Below are positions 33,010-45,389 of a DNA stretch of 64,000 nt, one piece after another (position 1 is the first letter of the stretch; every line of letters starts with the position of its first letter). The notes beneath the pieces were generated by a model that was not told where the DNA came from, made no database searches, and saw nothing but the letters and a program-made list of their open reading frames with translations. Made by a program: the position numbers and the translations under genes. The stretch is from Brachyhypopomus gauderio (taxonomy: Eukaryota > Chordata > Actinopteri > Gymnotiformes > Hypopomidae): contig NC_135225.1 of the NCBI RefSeq assembly GCF_052324685.1, positions 13,341,204 to 13,405,203 of the forward strand. The letters run 5' to 3'.

Positions 33010-33810
33010 GAGCTCATACGGAGTGAATCCTGTAACAAAATTCACTGAAGATCTTCTGGCCAACAATACAAACACATACATTTGTGCACATATCTTTTCC
33101 TTTATCCTTTGTTACCATTTATCCTTTCCAATTTACCCTGAGATTGAGAATGATAAACCAACCCATATTTGTGTCTCAAACCCAAATTTTGTTCCACAAA
33201 TTTTAGCTCCTAGGTAGCATCCCATTATCTTAATTTAGTGCACTTAATTTATTATACAATGGTGCAGTATCCAGTAATTTTATCAACATTTTGTAGACCA
33301 ACTTAGGGTCCTCTGGCCTGGTGGGAAATGCTTCTACCCAACATAAGAATTTATCCACAGTCACTAACAAATACCTTAGTCCCCAAACTGGTATTAACAT
33401 GTCAGTGTAGTCAGTCTGGATCTCCTCTCCTGGCTCCTATTGCCCAGGAAACTTGCTTAGACCTGGTCTTAAAACACAAGTTATGTGCTTTACAGATATT
33501 CACATTTTCAGTCCAGTCTGCTATTAAGTCAGTTAAGTATGGGTGTGACCAGTGACACATGTTCCTTCATTTTTGCTACCCCGTGTGCTTCAGAAAACAC
33601 TAATTTATCAATTGACTTGGTAAAATCGGTCTCCCGTTAGGTCCTTTCCAAATCTCCCTACCCCATTTACCACCCTTATTTAACCACAACATTTTTCCTG
33701 TAGTTTACGTAGCTCTGAATCCTATGGCAGAGGAGACCACTGTCCTCTGCCCTGCAAACCATCTGATGGGCTCCTGTAACATATCCTGCCTCTTTTTAGC
33801 ATCCACGTCT
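33010..33810 (-). pseudogene. Endogenous retrovirus pol remnant: integrase region
   Basis: Minus-strand translation near 33420-33310 shows an integrase-core start (IQTDYTDM, then WGLRYLLVTVDKF and WVEAFPTR) containing the first catalytic Asp region. Stops and shifts lie around it. It continues the pol fragment at 39690-40080, from which the L2 LINE separates it. No env or left-hand LTR was recognised. Dead copy; described only. Confidence 0.65.
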
Positions 33811-34102
33811 GCAGCTCAAATCAAAGTTTATTTGTATAGTGCTTTTCACAACACATGTTGTCACAAAGCGCTTTACAGGATTTAAAAGGTTAACAATACT
33901 ATGGGTCCAGAACCCTAATGAGCAAGCCAAAGGCGACAGTGGCGAGGAAAAACTCCCTATGATGGTGGGGATTAGGAAGAAACCTCGGGAGAACCAAGAC
34001 TCAAAAGGGAACCCATCCTCCATTGGGCGGCCCGTTAACACACAAATTACACAAAATACAGACAAATACACAAGTCACACACAAATCACACAATCAGACT
34101 AA

Positions 34103-35617
34103 TGGCGCATTTCCACTAGGGCCTGCTTGGCGCGGTACGGTTCGATACGGGTCGCTTCGCAACGGAACGGTACGGTCGCGTTGTGTTTCCATTACAATGG
34201 TGAACCACCCCAATGTGGGTGGAGTCGCTGTTGGCGCGCGGGTTGTAGTGTCGTGACATCATTTGTATGCGACCACAACACCGGCACAACACCCCTTAAC
34301 AAATAGCATTATTGTATCTTATTTATCTTTATCTTCATTATTGTATGTGGTTGCTCTAATTATTGATAATAATTTGGTATTACTCAAACAGGCTGAATAC
34401 ACCCTGCATAAAAAGCATCAGTCATACAATCAAATGAAATCAAACTTTATTATGAAATAGATATTTAAAGTACAACATATGTAAATTATAGTTATAGTTT
34501 AAAAAAGTGCAAAAAGCAAATATATACGTATAGCTTTATATGAAATAAATATTTATAGTACTACAAGCAACATTTTGTGTGCTTTTACTGGCGTCTGTCT
34601 CGCATGGTGTTCACAAGTTCGCCAAGCACCCCGAGGAAAGCCCGGTTGAAGGAAACATTTTCCGCCAACTCCGCTCGCCTCGTCAATGGAAGGGGAATCT
34701 TGAACGTAAAAAATAACAAATATTAAACACAAGTATTCCCGTGAAAGCAACAACAATATAGCGTAACTGCACAAAATGTGTAGCACGTCATCGCTGCTAT
34801 GGCTACAGCTAACTAGCAAGGCTAAGAGCTAGCTATTGTACAGTAGTGACTGTGGTGGTAACATTAACTACAAACACAGCTCTAAATTCCTGCGTTTACA
34901 ATAGATGCGTTCATATTACGTTCATATTACATCTTTTACGAGCCTAGTAGTAAAACTGTGAAATCACAATACACTCACCATTCTCCGTGGCCTCCAGCAC
35001 CGACATCGTCGTGTCCAGCACGTTTTCTCTTCCGTTACTGGCTGGCCGGTGACCGTATACGACATCCATTTGCTGGAACCATTTCCAGTCTTTGCGGTTT
35101 GCTCCGCTGCGTCCGTTATGGTCCTTCACCGCCCGGTAATCGCGTTAAGCTTTTTTAGCTTGGACCGACCGGCACTGCTGAACGGACCGCTGGTAGCCAT
35201 GAGTGGCCATTAGCGCGGAAACATCGCTAAAAACCTTTACATTTCTAGTGCCCCCGTCCAGTTCACCCTGGATTTTTTGATCGCTGATTATTAACAGAAA
35301 GGTTTGTATCTCGGCGTTTGACCAGGGAACAGACTTCGCTCCTTGGGTTTTAAAAATGGCTGAGGAGTCCATAGCATAGCGGAGGAGTCGCTCTCCTGAC
35401 GCACCCTGTGACGACACTCCCTGGCCAATCAGTGTCATGCTGTTCCTCCACGTCACAGAACTGTACCGCTTCGGAACGGTTAGAACCTCGAGCGAGTCGG
35501 TACGAAAAAAGTACCCAAAGGGGCCGGCTAAACGGGTCCTGGTACTAATGGAAACACTCACAAACCGACCCGTATCGAACCGTACCGCGCCAAGCAGGCC
35601 CTAGTGGAAATGCGCCA
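34103..35617 (-). mobile_element. Harbinger-type element with 52-bp perfect TIRs (1515 bp)
   Basis: The first 52 bases from TGGCGCATTTCCACTAGGGC are an exact inverted repeat of the last 52. TAA duplications flank it (34100-34102, 35618-35620), the normal 3-bp target of PIF/Harbinger. It encodes only the Myb-like accessory protein on the minus strand, without DDE transposase, so it would need help in trans. Confidence 0.9.
34585..35372 (-). pseudogene. Harbinger Myb/SANT-like protein, frameshifted
   Basis: Minus strand. An ATG at 35372 opens a frame with PWSNAEIQTFL near 35325 and a Myb/trihelix-like domain. Small indels about 35115-35165 break the frame, which resumes with VKDHNGRSGANRKDWKWF about 35130-35080. 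Exon 1 ends at 34979 with a GTGAGT donor. Exon 2 (34698-34585), after a TTCAAG acceptor, encodes the C-terminal helix ending ELVNTMRDRRQ and a TAA stop. The protein normally binds element ends and DDE transposase to bring it into the nucleus. This copy is broken. Confidence 0.7.
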
Positions 35618-36135
35618 TAAGTAAAGGTAAAAATGAAAGTTCTGGGTTTTGATATTGTCACTGTAAATGTCTGTTGATGAACGCCAGGCTTTCATTCCAT
35701 GTCGGAGCAGCGATGCTGGTATTGTAGGCTCCGACTGCAATGTTACTCTCCAGGTGAACCTCGGAGAAAAGATACGAGATGTAGTAACTATGTAACAGAT
35801 TAATCAAAGGCCAAACTAAACAGATGAGTCTTTAATCAAGTTTTAAACATTGAGACTGTGTCTGAGTCCCGAATAGAGGCAGGAAGATTATTCCACAATT
35901 GTGGAGCTTTAAAAGAAAAGGCTCTTCCACCTGCTGTTATCTTTTTGATCCTAGGAGCAGTTAATAACCCTGCGTCCTGCGAGCGAAGTGAACGCGCTGG
36001 GTTATATTGTTCAATAAGTTCACTAAGATTGTCTGGAGCTAGCCATGCAGCGTTTTATATGTTAATAAAAGTATTTTATAGTCAATACGGAATCTAATTG
36101 GCAGCCAGTGTAATGACGATAGTACGGGACTAATG

Positions 36136-36462
36136 GGCAGTCATGGCCTGGCGGTTAGGGAACTGGTCTTGTGACCGGAGGGTCGTGGGTTCGATTCCCA
36201 GACAGGTCATGACTGAGGTGCCCTTGAGCAAGGCACCTAACCCCAACTGCTCCCCGGGCGCCGGGCTAGGGCTGCCCACCGCTCTGGGCACGTGTGATCC
36301 ACAGCCCCCTAGTAATCACTAGTGTGTGTGTGTGTTCTGACTGCACAGATGGGTTAAAAGCGGAGGACAAATTTCGATTGGGGTGTAAAAATCACAATTG
36401 ACAAAATATGGCACATTTCATTTCATTTCACATTTCATGGCACATTTCATTTCATTTCATTT
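36136..36462 (+). mobile_element. tRNA-derived SINE
   Basis: The head has a tRNA-like A box (TGGCCTGGCGGTTAGGG) and B box (GGTTCGATTCC, about 36189-36199). Then come a conserved body (GCCCTTGAGCAAGGCACC) and a tail of ATTTC repeats. TSD CTAATG (36130-36135, 36463-36468). Plus orientation, inserted in the L2 3' region. SINE family not named. Confidence 0.85.
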
Positions 36463-37564
36463 CTAATGTGATCAAACTTTTTAGTTTTTGTTAAAACTCG
36501 TGCTGCTGCGTTCTGAACCAGCTGGAGTTTGTTTATCGATTTACCAGAGCATCCAGCTAGGAGACTGTTGCAATAATCTAAACGAGAGGATATGAATGCA
36601 TGGATTAGTTTTTCTGCGTCACTAATATTTAATATGTTTCTAATTTTGGCAATGTTGCGCAAGTGAAAGAACGCTACCCTAGTTATATTATTAATATGTG
36701 TATCGAACGAGAGATCTGGGTCTATTGTGACACCCAAGTTCTTTACCTCTGCGCTGGGGTTATAGTACAAGAATGTAGATTCAATGCTACATTATGTATC
36801 TTGTCTCTCGCAGTCCTAGACCCAACTATTATTAATTCTGTTTTATCGGGATTTAGTGCTAGAAAGTTACACGCCATCCAATGTTTTATCTCTTCTACAC
36901 ATTTCTCAATCTTACTGTTTGCGCCTAAATCATCGGGTTTTGCCGATAAATATAGCTGAGTGTCGTCTGCGTAGGAATGGAAACTGATGTCATGCTTATG
37001 CATAATCTCGCCTAAGGGTAACATGTACAGTGTGAATAGAAGTGGTCCTAGGACTGTCCCTTGTGGGACACCATATTTAACCTGCACAGATTTAGAGGTT
37101 TTATTATTAACACTTACACATTGGAAGCGGTCAGTTAAATATGATCTAAACCAGGAGAGTGTGACTCCTTTAATACCTACCGTGTTTTCTAGTCTATCCA
37201 GCAAAATGTTGTGGTCTACAGTATCAAAAGCTGCACTAAGATCTAACAGTATAAGGAACGAGACAAGCCCATTATCGGCCGATATTAGTAGATCATTCAC
37301 TACCCTGAGTAATGCTGTTTCAGTGCTGTGGTTTGGTCTAAATCCTGATTGGAACTTTTCATGGATACTATTTGATTGGAGATAGTGGTTTAACTGATTG
37401 GAAACTGCTTTTTCTAAAATTTTAGAGATAAATGGGAGATTAGAAATGGGTCTATAGTTAGCTAGAATCTGCGGATCGAGATTCTGTTTTTTAATCAAGG
37501 GTCTAATTACAGCGCATTTTAATTGTTTGGGCATGTAACCTAGGTTAAGGGAGGAGTTAATCAT
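36447..37564 (-). pseudogene. L2 LINE reverse transcriptase
   Basis: The minus strand has a 273-codon frame (37564-36743) with RT blocks: NYRPISNLPF, SGFRPNHSTETALL, LLDLSAAFDTVDHNILL, GVPQGTVLGPLLF and the catalytic YADDTQLYLS. A frame change near 36750 leads into the thumb region (36770-36470, with FHLRNIAKIRNIL and LDYCNSLLAG). A frame break also separates it from the endonuclease upstream. L2-clade wording; inactive. Confidence 0.8.
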
Positions 37565-37841
37565 ATTAAGTAAGGGCCCTGCAATGGCTGGGAGTAGGTC
37601 TTTAAATAGACGGGTTGGAACTGGGTCAAATATACATGATGTAGGCTTAGACGAATTAATCAGTGTTGTGAGCTCTTTTTGCGATATAGGATCGAAGATA
37701 TTTAGCTCAGTAATATTTTTGGATGCATAGTTACTAATAACTAAACTACTGGGGTTGGATTGGAGGTTAGGCTGCGATGTATTATGACTCTGTAGTCGGA
37801 TATTATCTATTTTATTATTGAAAAAGTTTAAAAATTCATCG

Positions 37842-39089
37842 CTAGTGTGTAAGTGCTGTGTTAGAACTAGTGTCGTTGATATTTCTTGTTAGTTTAGATA
37901 CCATCGCGAAGAGAAATCTAGGGTTATTCTTGTTGTTTTCTATCAGTGTCGAGTAGTATGCGGCTCTAGCTTTTATTAGGGCATGTTTATATTTTACTAT
38001 GGCGTCTTTCCATGTGATTCTAAACACTTCTAGTGAGGTGGATTTCCATTTTCGCTCCGCTGCTCGAGCTGCCTGTTTTAGAAGACGAGTGTGTTCGTCA
38101 TACCATGGTGCAAGCTTTTTCTCCCTAATTAATTTTGTTTTAATTGGAGCTACACTGTCTAAGGTATTGCTGAGTGTGGAACAAAACTGTTGTGTTGCCT
38201 GTTCCAATTCATTGGGCTGCAGTGGCATAGTGTTCGGTAGCTCTGGCAGTAAGTTTATAAATGTTGCTGCAGTGTCGGATGTGATAGTGCGCGTGGTTTT
38301 TGTATGGCGCATCTGATGTACATTGTATAAAGTCATTTCATATATTAGTAAGGAATTATCTGAAATGGCGTCATTTTGGGGGATGACTGCCAAATGTTCT
38401 ATGTTTAATTCGTAAGTAAGTATTAAGTCTAAGGTGTGTTTGCAGCGGTGGGTAGGCCCTGTCACATTTTGGGCTATACCTACTGAATCTAGTATGGAGT
38501 CGAACGCAATTTTCAGTGGGTCTGATTCATTTTCATAATGAATGTTGAAATCACCCACAATTACAAATCTCTCGATGGTTAAGACTAGTTCCGAAAGAAA
38601 CTCAGCAAATTCCTGAAGAAATTCTGAGTAGGGACCCGGCGGTCGATAGATGGTCACTAATTTAAGCTTTGTTTTATTGCCTATAAGATTATTGCCTATT
38701 TCACCTATCAAAACCTGGAATGAGTTAATAGAGGTGGTTGGTTTTACAGTAAAACCTATATCTGTGTCATATATTGTGGCTACTCCACCTCCACGCCCTG
38801 TGATACGGGGCTGATGAACATAACTGTATCCAGGAGGAGCTGCTTCATTAAAACCTACATATTCGTCTACTCTAGCCCATGTTTCTGTTAAACAGAGTGC
38901 ATTTAGTCTGTTATCTGAGATTATTTCGTTTACTATCACAGCTTTTGATGCAAGCGATCTAATGTTTAAAAGTCCTAGCCTTAGCTTAATATTGCTGCTC
39001 ACTTCATGTTGATTATTTAATTTAATTTTAATTAGATTTTTAAAACATATCGCCCTGTTATTCTTATACCTGCCACGGCTAACAGACAC
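37842..39089 (-). pseudogene. L2 LINE apurinic-type endonuclease domain
   Basis: An open frame of about 415 codons on the minus strand with the APE endonuclease motifs: LNIRSL, ALCLTETW, VTIYRPPGPYS, VIVGDFNIH and LDLILT. The usual final SDH motif reads SDN here, which removes the catalytic histidine. The frame differs from the RT frame downstream. Confidence 0.8.
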
Positions 39090-39158
39090 AGTCTCAATGG
39101 TTTGGTAGTTAGGTAAGTAAGTTCTACTTAGCTGATTTGCGTGGTTTGTTGTGGCTGG

Positions 39159-39587
39159 TCAGGCCTGGCGTAGCACGTCCTCGATGTTCCTGGAGAGGAC
39201 TGCCGAGCCTAGGCGACTGGGGTGAAGTCCATCTCGGCGGTAGAGTGATGGACGTTCTCGGAAACTCTCCCAGTTGTCGATGTAGTCCACGCCGGCGCTG
39301 CTACAGGTGTCCCGGAGCCAGCTGTGGAGACAGAAAAGACGGCTAAATAACTCGCACCCTCGCCGGAACGTTGGAAGCGGACCGGAGACAACAAGCCTGG
39401 CCGACGTCTTCTTCCGCGCGGTGTCCAGAAGCGATCGGTAGTGCTCCTTCAGGATCTCGCTGCGCCGGGCGAAGGTGTCGACAGCCCCCACGTGAAGGAC
39501 GACGGTGCCGAAGTCGTCTCGCTGCTTCAGCGCCGAGGGAAGCCGCCTGGCCACGTCCAGGACACGAGCGCCTGGAAAACATGACAC
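39159..39587 (-). pseudogene. L2 LINE ORF1 esterase-like (SGNH) fragment
   Basis: The minus strand encodes about 142 residues with CFPGARVLDV, VVLHVGAVDT, VVSGPLPTF and, near the end, DGLHPSRLGS. DGLH supplies the Asp-x-x-His pair of SGNH/GDSL esterases. The N-terminal GDS nucleophile block is not in frame upstream. Such esterase ORF1s are known in fish L2-type LINEs. Confidence 0.65.
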
Positions 39588-39689
39588 AGTTCTTTTAACT
39601 CTGTATTAAATTGCCCCCTTTTGATAACTTGAACATTTAATGATAGCAACTCTTACCAATAGTAACAACACCTTTTACATCTTCTTGTC

Positions 39690-42600
39690 ATTTAATAAAT
39701 TTACCTTCTGAAGTGGTGTAACCTACTCTCTTTGTACAGAGTTCTACATGAACCACTCCTACAACGTACGCCGAGTGTGTACAGATGTTAACTTCCTTGC
39801 CTTCCACCCACCTTAGTGCTGCAATAACAGCCAAAAACTCAGCCTTCTGTGCTGATTGTACTACCCAGTTTTACCTGAATGCGCTACCCGGAACTCGCCT
39901 GCGTCTCCCTGAGCTTCCATTACCACCACAAATCCTGATTCAACACCACCATCTCGACTCCTGAACCTGCACGCATGTTCTCTACCCCAGGGATTGGTTC
40001 CATTTAGCTGCATATGCCACCTCAGTTACACACTCATGTGCCGGACCCTGTAACATACCATGCCATATTAATTCCTTCAAGCGAAAACATTCAGTTTTAA
40101 AACACAAAACCTTCTGTAGTGTGAACATTTGTAATTTTACAAAAGCCATGACGCTGTGACTGGTTAGAATATATAATGAATGTCTTGTGACTATGTGTGC
40201 TGTTTTATTTATTTAAACAAGTTGATGTAATAAATCAGCACCTTCCTGCCCCCCCCCCCCCCCCCCTTTTTCCTGAAACACAAAGGGGTGTTTCAGAAAC
40301 ATCTAGAGTAATCTGCCTGTGTCTCAAACGCAGCTGGTGGCTGTGAGATGAAGCCAACGTCATGAGGTCCCTCTGACCACAGAGAAGCTGTTATCTGATC
40401 TAAAATTAAATTATGGTCAAGATGATCGCAGCATTCTCTCTCCTGGAACCTGCTCAACATATCACATTCGAATAGTTTGACAAATGACATTGTTTTAATA
40501 AACCAAGTATTACAAGACTTAGCATAGCTCACACATGGAATATTAGTTATTACCCAATTCTTAGCTATAGTGGCTCTCCTAATCATACCAGTGTAGCTAA
40601 GCAGGTGTCAGCCCCACAGGGACCACCACACCCTCAGGCTCCACTAATATGGGAGACATACCTGATCCTGTAGCTCTTCCTCAAATTCCTCCCCAAAATA
40701 TGGATCCCCTATTGGGTCATAAAACAAAGTAACATGCAATGGGTCGGGCGGCAGGACGCGAGGCTCAGAGTGATCCACAGCTCCCAGGCCATGAAGACAG
40801 AGTGGACGCTCCTCGCAGTGCAGGAGTCTGGCTCCAGAATATGTGAACTGTGGGAGGCCATTCCGTGGAGATCACCAGTCCTAGAGGGCTACATAACACA
40901 GTAGCTCCTAAGTTTAAAAATGTCTCTTCTGCAGAGGTTATCAGGTGCAGTCTCTGATATGAGGAAGTTGTGGTTAATGGCCTGCTGGCCACATTGCACA
41001 GTCATTGGAACAGCTTTATGCAGCTTTGGTCACAGAATCAGCATCAGGTAAAACACAGTTGAATGCTGAATGAGTTGCTCCTTTGTTTCAACCAGAAATG
41101 ACAACCTTTGAGTACGGGCAGTGAGGGGCAGCATGGGGTCTGCCACAGCTTTGGTTTGGTGCTGGTACATACGGACTTCTGGACCTCCCTTGTCCAACGG
41201 CGTTCTGAGGACACTCCCTTGACCAGTAACACTCCTGCCCACAAAGAAACATCCACCTGACATGCCACGACCACAGTTGCCAGGACAACCCTGACCACCG
41301 TTCCCCCTTGCCCGACCCCTCCCTCTTAAACTTGAGTTAAATCTCATTGGTGGGTACTCCCACCCCTGTTGCAGATAGAGAACATATTGAGGAGTCTGGG
41401 GCGGGCCCCTGTACGCGTACACTGCCTGCGTACACCCTTTTCTAAACCAGTTAAGGTGTGAGCATTGGGACACCCGGATGTATGCTGCTTGGCTCTGATA
41501 ACTTGTGGGAGTTGACTTATCCAACCATGTGACTTTAGAAATGGCGGATGCTGCATGTACTGGCCATTTAACAGAGGGCCTCACCTAATGCTCCATTATG
41601 TCTAGTGAGGGGTACTTCATGTAGCAGGTTAGTTGTGCTTTCTGCATACTGAAAGGCACTTAACTTAAACAGTAACTTAATACAGTAAACACTGTATTCC
41701 CTGACAGTGTGGTGAACTCATTAAAGTTATTCTATTTGTAAGCAAAACTGCAAAACAGTTCAAACAGCTTAAAACATTAAAGTTCATACAATGATATTCA
41801 AGTTTTAATCTCAATAAGCTCAACATTTTCAAGTGATCACTAAACTCATTGTTTTCATTTAATATTTGCCGAGCGTCTGACACAATGCGCTCCTGCATGC
41901 CTATTGGTTAAAATCATCTAATTACCATACTGTGATTTTTGCTACTTAAATATTAGGTTTTAACTGTAAAAACTGGGGGGGGGGGACCAAAACCGGCTTT
42001 TGAAAAAGTGGGGGGACGTCCCCCCCGTCCCCCCCCAAAACTACGTCCGTGCATGAACTTAACATTTCTTAGGTAATCGGTTACAGCAAAACTTTTGAGT
42101 TTAGTGGACTTGTTGGGTTTTACAGTGCACTTTAACACTAAGAATATGAAGGTCCACCGTGACTATGCAAGGAAGAGAAATTTATATGTAAGGGAGTGTT
42201 AACATAACACGGGGCACAGGGAAAACACTGTAGGAACTAAAGCAACTAGCGATACAGAAACAAAACAGAACCTTATTAACTAAACCAGACTGCTAAAAAC
42301 ATGTGTAGCAAGGGAACATGTCAGTAACCTAAACCGAAGACAAAACTGCTAGACAGGCAGATTCAAACACTAATAATGCATGAACATCTATCATACTTTC
42401 ATTAATGGCCAGACATCAAAACAAACTAAGGACAAGGAGGCTAGATGAACCAGTAAAAATCCAATACCGGCAAAGCTTTTAAACATTTACCTAAACAAAC
42501 TTATGACCCAACTGGCCAGAGTAACAGAGGGAAAAAACACAAGATCACAAACACAATAACCCACGATCAGAACATATAAAACCAGGAACCCAGACAATAA

Positions 42601-44085
42601 TGAGATATAAACTAGAAACAGCTGAGATGGCAAATGAAGGCAGAACTATACAATGAATGTATGACAGTGCATCAACGTGCTACCACACCTCTAACGTCTC
42701 CCAAAGCCAATATCTTATCAAAACTTATCTAGTTTAACTTGCCAAATACATCACCGTTTCACTCTGGCATGTCTACGTCGCTTACTCACTTCGCTTATCC
42801 CGGTGTGTGCGCCATCTATAATTATTTCCACCCAGTCCCTATTAATTTGCAGTTAACCCTTACCGCACGACCCGACTTACTTTTATTGTCTATTTCCCTT
42901 TTTCTTGGTCCCTTAACTCCCTTCTTGGTCTTTCCTAGTTTAATTCCTTTTAGCAGGATTAGCACGTTTTTTATTTTATTTTATTATTTATTTAGTTATT
43001 TATTTATTTATTTAACCTCTGCTCGCCTGCCTGTCTTCTGTGTGCAGTGTGTTCTAATGTTGTTCACCACTTCCTCTATGTCAGTCTCTCCAGAGTGCTC
43101 AGACTCACTTCCTCATTGGTCGCAGTTCTCCCCCCCCCCCTGCTTTTTTTGCTCTCATCTTGTCGAATGACTGAATTTGCATGGGGTTTTTTACACTCTT
43201 TATTGGGGGTTTTAACTATTTGGAACATGGGTTTTTTACACACTTTATTGGGGTTTTAACTATTTGGACTGTTCTTGTTTCTACATTAACCACTGAATAG
43301 ATTCCTTTTACTTCTCCCTGAGTTTTGGTGGCACTCTCCTGTGAGGAAGCTGTGGGCATTACCGGGCCTTGTAGCACATTTTTCTGACTGTCTGCTATCT
43401 TCCTGGCCTGTTCCCCAATAGCCCAAGCCAACAAACTTATATTTTGCATCGCAATGCTAGTTCTCTTTCACAATTGATTATTTTACGGTTTAACTGCGCT
43501 CGCTTCAGTCTTCCTACATTCTCATGTTGCTCTTTCAGTTATTCTAATTTGCAGAGAGACTGTGATGATTTATGGTCAATGATGTCACCTAAAGACACAC
43601 AATAGTCACCTGCCTGTCTTGGTCACCTCATACTTTTAATGTCTCATAACATTAGTTGTATGAATTACTTTACAAGTCACAGTCATTTGTTCCTATAAAG
43701 TTTTCCACTCACATAAACCAACACCATAAACCAACCATTTTACATCAAACTTTTACATACGTTTCACATTTCCTCACCAGTCATTGTTATTGATAAAAAA
43801 ACTGATACTCGCCTGCAGTCATCTTCAACCTTACTTTAATAGATTGAGGGCTCTGTTGACACCGTAAGGTTTACCACCCTCAATCAATAAAAAATTTAAA
43901 AATTGCTATTTAATTTAGCATCGACCAAACACCATTAGTTCATCACAATTTGGTATTATACAAATGTGCAGAAATTTTGTTGTAACAGGTATTCTGCTTT
44001 ACCTTTAGCCGGCTCGGACGAACTAACGGTATTTTAGAAGAAGTGTTCCAAAAATCTCTCTTCCCATCACGTCGGGGTCACCAAT
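39690..44085 (-). pseudogene. Endogenous retrovirus gag-pol remnant
   Basis: The minus strand, reading away from the LTR at 44086-44591, is broken by many stops. Near 41300-41240 an Arg/Gly-rich stretch followed by CFFVGRS looks like a decayed nucleocapsid zinc knuckle. Near 39870-39700 an RNase H-like piece reads AQKAEFLAVIAALRWVEGKE, with the TDS motif changed to THS. It continues at 33810-33010 beyond the L2 insertion. The rest (40100-43900) has no reliable domains. A C homopolymer is near 40250 and a G/C homopolymer-rich patch near 41977-42040. Described only. Confidence 0.55.
44066..44083 (-). other. Primer-binding site complementary to tRNA-Trp
   Basis: On the minus strand, TGGTGACCCCGACGTGAT begins two bases after the LTR end. 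It is complementary to the CCA-tailed end of vertebrate tRNA-Trp as I know it. Confidence 0.75.
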
Positions 44086-44591
44086 TGTTGTGGGCTTTAA
44101 ACTTCTACCTACCACTTTAGCCCAGCGTGTTCGTTTGATGGGAAGGAGATAGCAGGAACAACCATACCAAAATTATAGCAATAACAAAAAGGCCTTTATT
44201 AAAACAGAGATATCTCTGGGGATCTCACATCCTAACATTTACATCAGAGAGACCCAACAAGTGTTTGTACATGCCGTCTTTATATATGATTTCTCCACCC
44301 CCAAACGCTTAGATCTTCTTCTATACCTTACATGGTGTTGTTGTTCGAGCAAACATGATTTTGCTGTTCAAGCAGACATGACTTATCCATTTGTTTCAAC
44401 ATATTAAAATATCTGGTCAAAGGGATGCAACTGTAATGTAACTTTGCTCTTAAAACCGGTTTAAAACTCAAAAATATTACTGGCAACACCGTAGTACATG
44501 TCGCTAGGCTTACAGTATCGATGTGTATTAGAAACGCTCACAAAATAACTGTTTTAACTATTAAAATGCACAATTTATGTAGAGCGCTACA
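44086..44591 (-). repeat. 5' LTR of the endogenous retrovirus (506 bp)
   Basis: On the minus strand it runs TGTAGCGCTC to CCCACAACA. It holds a TATATAA-type box near 44283 and an AATAAA signal near 44195, in the order expected for U3-R-U5, and is followed by the tRNA-Trp primer site. The matching 3' LTR is not in the window. Confidence 0.75.
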
Positions 44592-45389
44592 CAGTATACC
44601 TCTCTCAGTCGGGTTCGCTGCAGACTGAGGTAAAAATAGCGCCAACCGCGACAATAGGGAGGGTAACTACGGGTGCACATACTGGACAAAAAAGTATATA
44701 CGTACTCCCATTGCCATACAGAACCGTAAAGAACGTAAACGTACGTAAAATGGACACAGATTCAGTGTTATATCGCCGGTGAATGGCGCCAGAGCTAGCG
44801 AACTAGTAACGTATTGAATCATATATGTGGATCTGAGGTAAATAAACTGGATACTTTTTTTCGGTGTGAGATATCGGAAGTGTGGCGTGAGAGCGTGTGA
44901 AAACGGTCAAATGCGTGTGTCTCACGCTCAATGCGTGAGAGTTGGCAACCCTGATAAACCCCTTGTAATGTATAAAGCACGCAGAGAGAGATCCTGATGC
45001 CGAAATGACTTGTTTTTATTAAGGCAATGCTGTATAGCGAGCCGTGCAGACAAAGTGGCGGTGTTGTGCTGGTATGGGGCTGCAGCGGAGTAGTGATGGT
45101 CAGGACGGTCCGGGGTCGTGAGGCGAAAGCAGAGTCCGAGAAGGTACCAGGGATCAGGCAGGAGACGAGGTCTGGGGAACGAGCAGAGATTGGTACACAG
45201 AAAGACAGTCAGGAATAAAGGCTTGGTACGTGACAACATGGAGGCAATACTTCGCAACCAGGAAGTGTAGTTCTGGTGCTTAAGTACGCATGGAATGTGG
45301 GCGTGGTGGTGAAACAAGTGAACTTGATTATGTCATCGGCTATTCCTGACACCCCTATTATAGTGAGAGACTCCATCAACTGGTTAGAG
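44592..45389. other. Gene-free stretch with LTR-like fragment
   Basis: The stretch 44592-44990 shows nothing recognisable. The stretch about 45000-45360 has the wording of a fish LTR remnant (for example GGAATAAAGGC near 45212), without a pair or target duplication. Confidence 0.35.

Larger units (their letters stand above)
33812..39640 (-). mobile_element. L2-type LINE, near full length but broken, inserted in ERV pol
   Basis: Minus-strand order: esterase-like ORF (39587-39159), endonuclease (39089-37842), reverse transcriptase (37564-36447) and 3' region (to about 33812) with the tail seen again at 486-720. A SINE (36136-36462) and a Harbinger (34103-35617) lie in its 3' part. Frame changes between domains show that it is inactive. 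The right limit is uncertain by about 50-100 bp. Confidence 0.8.

Noticed and set aside
36150..36225. Possible tRNA gene at the SINE head
   Set aside because: A and B boxes are present, but the sequence is followed by a SINE body and tail with a target duplication and does not show a proper acceptor stem; it is a SINE.
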